From: Microcaldota archaeon
GTDB lineage: Archaea > Micrarchaeota > Micrarchaeia > Micrarchaeales > CABMGC01
NCBI GenBank assembly: GCA_021845465.1
Contig: JAKBRL010000029.1
Coordinates: 1 to 10,247, forward strand
Direction: 5' to 3'
Length of the DNA stretch: 10,247 bases
In this document: positions 5,805-10,247 of the stretch, piece after piece
Layout of the letters: every line of letters starts with the position of its first letter
How positions within the stretch are numbered: the first letter of the stretch is position 1
Program-made: the position numbers and the translations under genes
The notes under the pieces: model-generated
What the model was told of the DNA's origin: nothing
Seen by the model: only the letters and a program-made list of their open reading frames with translations
Database searches by the model: none

Positions 5805-5966
5805 ATGTGGCCTGCAACACGTACGGAGGCGAAATCCCCTATAAACATATTGCCTATAGCCTTAGCTGCAGCTGTTGTTGCGACAGAGCTACTTGCCATG
5901 GATGTAGCATATGAAAGAGGGCGTTACATGAGAACAGTAAAAAATGATCCTGTTGTGCATTACTAA
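5805..5966 (+). pseudogene. Rearranged partial copy of the 83-aa membrane protein gene (open 53-aa frame)
   Basis: Bases 5841-5852 match the start of the 83-aa gene (4610-4621). After a 35-bp deletion between two TTG triplets, 5850-5960 matches 4654-4764 with one mismatch. The original ATG is gone, and 35 bp is not a multiple of three. Yet a new ATG at 5805 reads into the original frame and gives a 53-aa protein: MWPATRTEAKSPINIL, then the same membrane segment and MRTVKNDPVV, ending HY-stop. The C-terminal 30 residues of the parent, with both cysteines, are lost. No TATA box or clear ribosome-binding site precedes 5805. It may be a decaying duplicate or a new small membrane protein. Confidence 0.7.
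5850..5960 (+). repeat. 111-bp direct repeat, second copy
   Basis: Partner of 4654-4764 at an offset of 1196 bp, 110 of 111 bases identical. The two copies bracket the nucleotidyltransferase remnant and the Nudix gene. There are no terminal inverted repeats and no transposase. Confidence 0.95.
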
Positions 5967-6024
5967 ATAACTTCAAATATAGCAAAGGGATAAAAACATA
6001 TAATTGCATTGTTTAGTAGTAAGG

Positions 6025-6094
6025 CGTTTCTGAATTTCATGAAACGATATTATAATTTTATAAGGCTAGGCTGATACCTAACCTGAAACAAGGT
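6025..6094 (+). promoter_or_regulatory. rfcS promoter region with two inverted repeats and ribosome-binding site
   Basis: CGTTTC (6025-6030) and GAAACG (6041-6046) form an inverted repeat just upstream of the TATA region (TATAATTTTATAAGG, 6051-6065). At the predicted transcript start lies AGGCTAGG-CTGATA-CCTAACCT (6063-6084), a hairpin with one mismatch. AGGT at 6091-6094 is the probable ribosome-binding site, 6 nt before ATG 6101. Confidence 0.5.
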
Positions 6095-6100
6095 ACATCT

Positions 6101-7057
6101 ATGGATATCTCAGATATGTCATGGGCAGAGAAATACAGGCCTCAGCTTCTGGGAGAGGTTATAGGACAGGAATCGATAGTCTCAAGGCTTAAAGATTTTG
6201 TCAAGGCAAGGAATTTTCCAAACATGATATTCACGGGACCTGCAGGCGTCGGGAAGACAACTTGCGCAATGGCCATGGCTAGAGAGCTATATGGGAATAG
6301 GATAGCCGAATCTTTTCTTGAACTGAATGCCAGCGATAGCAGAGGCATAGATGTTGTAAGGGGAAAGGTAAAGGAGTTTGCCAGAACTATCTCCATGGAT
6401 AACGGCACTGTCAAGATAGTCTTTCTGGATGAAGCCGATGCGCTTACATCTGAGGCACAGCATGCCTTAAGGCGCACTATGGAGAGATATTCCTCCGGAA
6501 CAAGGTTTATAATGAGCGCAAATTACTCAAGCAAGATAATAGATCCCATACAGAGTAGATGTGTTGTCTTCAGATTCAAGCCGCTCAAGGAAGAAGAGAT
6601 GAAGAAGTATATACTCAGGATTGCTGAAAAAGAAGGTTTTACCGTGAACGACAAAGCAGTTGAGGCGCTTCTGTATGTCAGCGACGGAGACCTGAGAAGG
6701 CTGACTAACACAATGCAGAGCGTGGCAGTCTCAGGCAACGGGATAACTGAAGAGGCAATATATGATATAGCTGCACGTGCAAGACCGAAAGAGATAGTTG
6801 CCATGCTAAGATATGCTATTTCAGGAGATTTTGAAAAGGCAAGAAACGAGCTGAATACGCTTATACTTATACATGGAATGAGCGGCGAGGACATACTTCT
6901 GCAGTGCTACAGAGAGGCCATGAATCTCGACGTAGAGGACAAAAAGAAATTGAGGATTATAAGCAATATTGGCGAATGCAATTTCAGGATAGTAGAAGGC
7001 GCTAATGATAAAATACAGTTAGAGGCAATGCTTGCCAATTTCGCTCTTTTGAAATGA
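6101..7057 (+). CDS. rfcS: Replication factor C small subunit (clamp loader)
   Basis: The 318-aa product has the usual length. It begins MSWAEKYRPQLLGEVIGQ (from residue 6), the classic RFC start. Walker A is GPAGVGKT (46-53), Walker B is VFLDEAD (107-113), and sensor 1 is around N141 (MSANYSS). The SRC motif containing the trans-acting arginine finger is at 152-154, and the sensor-2 segment GDLRRLTN is at 196-203. A C-terminal helical collar domain follows. The small subunits assemble with one RFC large subunit to open PCNA and load it on primed DNA using ATP. No intein is present. ATG 6101 fits the AGGT ribosome-binding site; ATG 6116 is also possible. The large subunit gene is not in the window. 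Confidence 0.97.
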   Translation: MDISDMSWAEKYRPQLLGEVIGQESIVSRLKDFVKARNFPNMIFTGPAGVGKTTCAMAMARELYGNRIAESFLELNASDSRGIDVVRGKVKEFARTISMDNGTVKIVFLDEADALTSEAQHALRRTMERYSSGTRFIMSANYSSKIIDPIQSRCVVFRFKPLKEEEMKKYILRIAEKEGFTVNDKAVEALLYVSDGDLRRLTNTMQSVAVSGNGITEEAIYDIAARARPKEIVAMLRYAISGDFEKARNELNTLILIHGMSGEDILLQCYREAMNLDVEDKKKLRIISNIGECNFRIVEGANDKIQLEAMLANFALLK

Positions 7058-7116
7058 AATGGGTTTTATTCCTTAGAAAAATGTTAGGCTTAGATTAAAA
7101 TATTCTGGCGAAAATT

Positions 7117-7866
7117 ATGGATGAGGCAATTGACATACATGTGCATATAGGCGAAGACAAAGATGGTGCTAAACAGAATCTTGCACAGTTGAAGAAGAAC
7201 ATGGCAGCTTACGGCATAAGCCATGCTGCAATATTCCCTTTCGATGAAAAGGAAGGAAATCTCGTAAAGGCAAGCGAACGGCTTCTTGGAGTTAAAAATA
7301 GACAGTTTCTTCCATTTCTCAGATTTGATCCGAAACAGGTAAAGCCAGGGCAGATAAACGCCTCGCTTTCAAAAGGGTTTTACGGTGTAAAGCTTCATCC
7401 CAGGGCACAGAATTTCGATCCTCTCGACAGAAAATATTATTGGATATACAAAGAGATAGAGGAATCAGGAAAGCCAATATTGTTTCACACGAGAAAGACA
7501 GTACCTACATTCATGCGCTTCAAGAAATACAAGGCCTCGTTTTTTGATCCTGACAGGATAGTCAAGCTTGCAGAAAAGTTTCCAGATGTAGATTTTATCA
7601 TAGGGCATTTTGCAGGGTTATCCTGGAAGGCTCTTGAAAGTATAAAGACCAAGGACAATCTTTACACCGAGACTTCCATATTCGGCACTACATTTGCGGT
7701 AAGAAGAGTCGCAGAAAATATAGGAATAGAAAAGATACTGTTCGGCTCTGACAGCCCTTATTCTGACCAGGAACTTGAACTTCTTAAAATTAAAAAATCA
7801 GGCCTTGGAAAGAGTGAGATATCGAAGATTCTCTCTGGAAATGCAAGGAAATTATTCAAGTTATGA
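7117..7866 (+). CDS. Amidohydrolase-2 family metal-dependent TIM-barrel hydrolase
   Basis: The 249-aa product carries the metal-site motifs of the family in order: IDIHVHIG with HxH at residues 8-10, GVKLHP at 90-95, LFHTR with H124, IIGHFAG with H164, and ILFGSDSPY with D212. All ligands for one or two metals are present, so it should be an active cytoplasmic hydrolase or decarboxylase. The family is functionally diverse and the substrate cannot be named; TatD-type nucleases share the fold but have different motif spacing. It starts 59 bp after rfcS on the same strand and may be partly co-transcribed with it, although TTAAAATATT lies about 20 nt upstream of the start. Its stop overlaps that of the cysteine-rich minus-strand gene by 6 bases. 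Confidence 0.85.
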   Translation: MDEAIDIHVHIGEDKDGAKQNLAQLKKNMAAYGISHAAIFPFDEKEGNLVKASERLLGVKNRQFLPFLRFDPKQVKPGQINASLSKGFYGVKLHPRAQNFDPLDRKYYWIYKEIEESGKPILFHTRKTVPTFMRFKKYKASFFDPDRIVKLAEKFPDVDFIIGHFAGLSWKALESIKTKDNLYTETSIFGTTFAVRRVAENIGIEKILFGSDSPYSDQELELLKIKKSGLGKSEISKILSGNARKLFKL

Positions 7867-8016
7867 TTCTTCTTCTGAATCAGAATCTTCGTCCCTCTGC
7901 CTGAAGCCGCAACTGCATCCGCAGCTGCAGTTTTTCTTGCAGACACATCCGCCATAGCAGCCGCACCTGCATGCTCCTCCACATTCACATCCGGATCCCG
8001 GACCTTGGTTTGGCAT
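7861..8016 (-). CDS. Cysteine-rich 51-aa protein, metallothionein-like
   Basis: The protein starts MPNQGPGSG. Eleven cysteines then fall within residues 10-36 in repeated CxC pairs (CEC, CRCGC, CVC, CSCGCSC), separated by glycines. It ends in an acidic tail (RDEDSDSEEES). There is no signal peptide and no hydrophobic core. This composition is what metallothioneins use to bind Zn, Cu or Cd in thiolate clusters, but I cannot match it to a named family. ATG 8016 is chosen because CTTTTATACTT, centred 26 nt upstream, gives a leaderless start. A longer frame to 8100 would run into the neighbouring pilin gene. It is convergent with the amidohydrolase (6-base stop overlap) and divergent from the pilin-LamG gene. 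A small zinc-ribbon or redox protein is less likely given the CxC rather than CxxC spacing. Confidence 0.75.
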   Translation of the reverse strand: MPNQGPGSGCECGGACRCGCYGGCVCKKNCSCGCSCGFRQRDEDSDSEEES

Positions 8017-8035
8017 GATAAAAGTATTTCCCAAA

Positions 8036-8048
8036 AAGTATAAAAGAT
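8036..8048 (-). promoter_or_regulatory. TATA box of the cysteine-rich gene
   Basis: The minus strand reads ATCTTTTATACTT, centred about 26 nt before ATG 8016, predicting a leaderless mRNA. Any metal-responsive operator would have to lie in the short gap shared with the divergent pilin promoter. Confidence 0.55.
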
Positions 8049-8056
8049 GTCCCTTT

Positions 8057-8066
8057 TCAATATATC
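8057..8066 (+). promoter_or_regulatory. TATA box of the pilin-LamG gene
   Basis: TCAATATATCC (8056-8066) is centred about 22-26 nt before ATG 8084. Transcription would begin at about that codon, which supports 8084 rather than 8015 or 8075 as the start. Confidence 0.5.
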
Positions 8067-8075
8067 CAAAACGTA

Positions 8076-8151
8076 TGAAAGGCATGGAAGGAATCCGCAA
8101 GTCACAATCGGCAATGGAATACCTGATGACCTATGGCTGGGCCATACTCAT
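8076..8151 (+). repeat. 76-bp perfect repeat over the signal-peptide end, first copy
   Basis: Identical base for base to 9184-9259 (offset 1108). It runs from 8 bp before ATG 8084 through the codons for MEGIRKSQSAMEYLMTYGW and AIL. Similarity then drops sharply, even though the protein sequence remains related. Confidence 0.95.
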
Positions 8152-9043
8152 CATCGCTGTTGTGCTCGGAGCGCTATTTAGCCTCGGAATCTTCAATCCA
8201 GCATTTCTTGCGCCAAAGGTCCAGCCTGGAAGCTGTCAGGTAGAGCGGCCTAATGGCCCTGGAACTTCAGCATACATCTCTATTCAGGGCAATTGTCACA
8301 ACGAACTTCCTGAATATGTGGGAGTTTTCAACCATAAATATTCGATAGTAATTAATACGCAGACATCTGGGTCTGGTACCTTAGCGGCTCCACTTAACAA
8401 TCAGCCAGATTTTACAATCACAACATGGGTAAATCCCAACAACGAGAGCGGGATGAACATTTATACTGAAGGCATTCCTTCCATAACTTTACAGTTTGGT
8501 ATCGGGAGTAATGTAGTCAATATTCCTTCCGGAGAAAGTTCCGGTATCGGTTTAGATGAATGGAATCTTAATAATCAACCAGACAACTGGGCAGGAGGCG
8601 CAGTGACATACACGGTGCCGCCTCATCAATGGACATTTGTAGCGGTAACTTTATCCAATGGCGGAGTGGGTACTGGCACCGAAACGTTTTATGTTAACGG
8701 ACAGAAGATAGGAACCTCTTCCGGCCAGGAGGAGTACAATCCGGGCACTTACTATTTCGGAATCGGGAGCAATACCGGAGCTTACCTTGGCGGGACTCAG
8801 GGCACTCTCAGTTTCAATGGCTCTATAGCCAACCTTCAGATTTATAATGCGTCTCTGAGTCCTGCTGCAATAGCATATCTGTACAGGGCAGGCATAGGCG
8901 GAGACCCGACAAGCCTAAATCATCTTGTAGGATGGTGGCCTCTTAACGGAAACGCCAATGATTATTCAGGAAATGGCAATAACGGAGTTAATGCCAATAT
9001 AATATACACAAACGGATGGACATACGAATATACCGCACCGTGA
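8084..9043 (+). CDS. Pilin-like class III signal peptide protein with LamG (concanavalin A-like) domain
   Basis: The product is 319 aa from ATG 8084. MEGIRKS precedes Q8 in QSAMEYLMTYGW, the class III signal motif cut by archaeal prepilin peptidase before the Q. A hydrophobic helix follows to about residue 37. Residues about 82-272 form a LamG/jelly-roll domain: FTITTWVNP, then WTFVAVTLSNG, then TFYVNGQKIGT and FNGSIANLQIYNASLS. The C-terminus, LVGWWPLNGNANDYSGNGNNG, is a motif that normally opens a LamG domain, so the domain may be circularly permuted or a second repeat is cut short. C51 and C71 may form a disulfide. The helix would pack into a filament and display the LamG domain for binding sugars or surfaces (inference). 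A second pilin-like gene follows on the same strand. Confidence 0.85.
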   Translation: MEGIRKSQSAMEYLMTYGWAILIIAVVLGALFSLGIFNPAFLAPKVQPGSCQVERPNGPGTSAYISIQGNCHNELPEYVGVFNHKYSIVINTQTSGSGTLAAPLNNQPDFTITTWVNPNNESGMNIYTEGIPSITLQFGIGSNVVNIPSGESSGIGLDEWNLNNQPDNWAGGAVTYTVPPHQWTFVAVTLSNGGVGTGTETFYVNGQKIGTSSGQEEYNPGTYYFGIGSNTGAYLGGTQGTLSFNGSIANLQIYNASLSPAAIAYLYRAGIGGDPTSLNHLVGWWPLNGNANDYSGNGNNGVNANIIYTNGWTYEYTAP

Positions 9044-9057
9044 ATTACATGAATTAT

Positions 9058-9148
9058 AAATGTTTTTAATATTTTTTCCTTTAGGCCAGATATTCAAAAC
9101 CCTTCTTTCTTTTATATTTTATGAAATGATTTTTTTCTTTTCTTTTTA
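9058..9148 (+). terminator. T-rich terminator tracts between the two pilin-like genes
   Basis: TGTTTTTAATATTTTTTCC (9061-9079) and TTTTTTTCTTTTCTTTTT (9130-9147) are oligo-T runs of the kind that stop archaeal RNA polymerase. The two pilin-like genes are therefore probably separate transcripts. Confidence 0.55.
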
Positions 9149-9159
9149 GCCAAGATTCT

Positions 9160-9180
9160 TAAACTTTTATATTTAATATA
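9160..9180 (+). promoter_or_regulatory. TATA box of the second pilin-like gene
   Basis: AACTTTTATATTTAATATAG (9161-9181) is centred about 24 nt before ATG 9192. This predicts a leaderless transcript and fixes the start at 9192. Confidence 0.6.
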
Positions 9181-9183
9181 GTC

Positions 9184-9259
9184 TGAAAGGCATGGAAGGA
9201 ATCCGCAAGTCACAATCGGCAATGGAATACCTGATGACCTATGGCTGGGCCATACTCAT
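9184..9259 (+). repeat. 76-bp perfect repeat over the signal-peptide end, second copy
   Basis: Partner of 8076-8151. The identity ends inside the codons just after AIL, at the middle of the hydrophobic helix. Confidence 0.95.
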
Positions 9260-9671
9260 TTTAGGAATAGTAGCATCTGCGCTGTTTGCACTTGGGATAT
9301 TCAATCCTGGGCAATCGGCAAGCCAGATCTGCCAGCTTGAAGCCGGATTCATATGTGCCAATTACTACATGGTGCAAAACGGCATTTTAACGCTTAATAT
9401 CATACAATCTACCACTGTTCCTGTAGACATAACAGCTATAGGATGCAATACCAACAGTACACTGATAAACACGCAGAATATCGTGCCTTATGATTACATG
9501 CCTATAGGCTCAAACGCCACAATAAATGTACAGTGCTATGATGGCTCTGCTCCTTTTTCAGGAAGGATAAACCAACTCTATCTAGGAAATCTCCAGATTA
9601 ACTATACTGATGCCACAACAGGGTTTCCCCAGATAATATATGGAAATATAGCTGTACGAATATCCAGGTAA
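9192..9671 (+). CDS. Pilin-like protein with class III signal peptide (159 aa)
   Basis: The first 22 residues are identical to those of the pilin-LamG protein (MEGIRKS then QSAMEYLMTYGW), with the prepilin peptidase site before Q8. The hydrophobic helix runs to about residue 37 (LFALGIF). The remaining 120 residues form a compact beta-rich extracellular domain with four cysteines (C47, C55, C85, C115), enough for two disulfides, and several N-glycosylation sequons (NST, NAT, NYT). This size and layout suit a filament subunit, and the LamG protein could be a minor or tip component of the same filament (inference). It has its own promoter. A T run at 9704-9709 (GTTATTTTTTATC) follows the stop. 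Confidence 0.82.
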   Translation: MEGIRKSQSAMEYLMTYGWAILILGIVASALFALGIFNPGQSASQICQLEAGFICANYYMVQNGILTLNIIQSTTVPVDITAIGCNTNSTLINTQNIVPYDYMPIGSNATINVQCYDGSAPFSGRINQLYLGNLQINYTDATTGFPQIIYGNIAVRISR

Positions 9672-9699
9672 TGCAGAAACCCGGATTTTCAACATGAAG

Positions 9700-9712
9700 A
9701 GTTATTTTTTAT
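9700..9712 (+). terminator. T-run terminator after the second pilin-like gene
   Basis: GAGTTATTTTTTATC lies about 35 bases after the stop, in the 55-bp gap before the convergent EndoQ gene. Confidence 0.35.
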
Positions 9713-9726
9713 CTATGCTCTCAGTA

Positions 9727-10247
9727 TTATCTAAAATCTGAAATGCTTTTCTGCATTCCTGACTGTTTTTTAGGCGGATTTCTGTTAAGAATGTCGACCT
9801 TCCCGAAAACGCCATCGTATCCTGGGATTATAGCTACCTTTCCGCTTCTTATGTTGCCTATGGCAGAAGCAAGCTCCCTGTCTGTCTTTGCCATCTCTTC
9901 CAGATCGAGATCAAGAAGTATTCTAAATTCACTGCCGAATTTCTGAATGAGCCCATCATATGCCTGCTTAACTGCCTCTGAGAACACAGTCTTGTTTTTA
10001 GTATAAGCTATTATCTCCATGAGAGGCATTGTTCTTACGAATGGGATGGCATCTTTTGGAGTATATCCTTCTTTCCTGTCTGCGAGCTCCTCTACCCTGT
10101 GCATGACTCCCATAGTCAGCTTTCTTCTGCATACAGGACATATTCCATTATATTTTTTAGAAGCCTCAGGATCGAGCGATATGCCGCATTTTCTATGCCC
10201 GTCGTAATGATACTTTCCTTCTTCCGGAAAGAATTCGATTGTCTTTA
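9727..10247 (-). CDS. Endonuclease Q (EndoQ), C-terminal 172 aa (5' end outside window)
   Basis: The frame is open to the window edge; ATG 10113 is internal. The visible start, TIEFFPEEGKYHYDGHRKC, followed by a CPVC pair about 20 residues on and LTMGVMHRVEELADR, is the signature of EndoQ, with H/C residues forming a zinc site. EndoQ cuts DNA 5' to uracil, hypoxanthine and abasic sites and starts repair of deaminated bases. The N-terminal PHP catalytic domain lies beyond the window. The last residues, MQKSISDFR, resemble a PIP box (Q-x-x-I-x-x-F), which fits the known link of EndoQ to PCNA in Thermococcales. The gene is convergent with the pilin-like gene. Confidence 0.88.
   Translation of the reverse strand, partial: KTIEFFPEEGKYHYDGHRKCGISLDPEASKKYNGICPVCRRKLTMGVMHRVEELADRKEGYTPKDAIPFVRTMPLMEIIAYTKNKTVFSEAVKQAYDGLIQKFGSEFRILLDLDLEEMAKTDRELASAIGNIRSGKVAIIPGYDGVFGKVDILNRNPPKKQSGMQKSISDFR

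Noticed and set aside
4606..5966. Insertion sequence or composite transposon bounded by the 111-bp copies
   Set aside because: No transposase, no terminal inverted repeats and no target duplication. The repeats are pieces of a coding gene, better explained by partial duplication.
6142..6894. Two long minus-strand frames opposite rfcS
   Set aside because: Antisense shadows of a confidently identified gene, with serine/leucine-rich content and no signals.
8015..8083. Upstream start of the pilin-LamG gene, adding 23 residues
   Set aside because: It would bury the class III signal motif. The second pilin gene begins at the equivalent of 8084, and the TATA box lies within the proposed extension.
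7861..8100. Longer 79-aa version of the cysteine-rich protein
   Set aside because: The extra N-terminus would overlap the start of the pilin-LamG gene, while the TATA box is placed for a start at 8016.
9743..10207. Plus-strand frames opposite EndoQ
   Set aside because: Shadows of the EndoQ coding sequence; low-complexity translation and no start signals.

Overview
The window looks archaeal. The evidence is a replication factor C small subunit, the C-terminus of endonuclease Q (EndoQ), the C-terminus of a Cdc48-type AAA ATPase, two proteins with class III (archaeal pilin/flagellin-type) signal peptides, a tRNA-Gln with no encoded CCA, and TATA boxes about 25-30 nt ahead of start codons with little or no leader. 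The AT-rich composition, frequent ATA/AGA/AGG codons and the QSAMEYLMTYGWAIL-type signal peptides make a DPANN or Micrarchaeota-like archaeon my best guess. That placement is inference, not something the sequence proves.

Layout. Positions 1-425 hold the end of an AAA ATPase. A minus-strand gene (573-1337) encodes a secreted, C-terminally anchored protein rich in N-glycosylation sequons. tRNA-Gln(CTG) lies on the minus strand (1559-1630). It is divergent from a site-2-protease-like membrane metallopeptidase (1701-2420), whose stop overlaps that of a small uncharacterised minus-strand gene (2417-2818).

From about 2840 to 6000 the window becomes an AT-rich accessory region. It holds a membrane-anchored extracellular protein of unknown function (3041-3832), 773 bases with no convincing protein gene (3833-4605), an 83-aa membrane protein (4606-4857), a 5'-truncated sugar nucleotidyltransferase remnant (about 4940-5242), a Nudix hydrolase (5247-5774), and a rearranged copy of the 83-aa gene (5805-5966). 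Five copies of a 19-bp palindromic element, core TTAGAWWTWCTA, occur in this region; I saw none elsewhere in the window.

The right part returns to compact genes: rfcS (6101-7057), an amidohydrolase-2 family hydrolase (7117-7866), a 51-aa protein with 11 cysteines that resembles a metallothionein (7861-8016, minus), a pilin-like protein fused to a LamG domain (8084-9043), a second pilin-like protein (9192-9671), and the 3' end of EndoQ on the minus strand (9727-10247).

Functional links. RFC loads PCNA, and the EndoQ C-terminus ends in a PIP-box-like motif, so both belong to PCNA-centred DNA replication and repair. The two pilin-like genes share a perfect 76-bp segment that covers exactly the signal-peptide end, which suggests cassette exchange or gene conversion. 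The most unusual items are the metallothionein-like protein, the palindrome cluster, the 111-bp duplication that re-creates a reading frame, and the decayed nucleotidyltransferase/Nudix cassette between the two copies.
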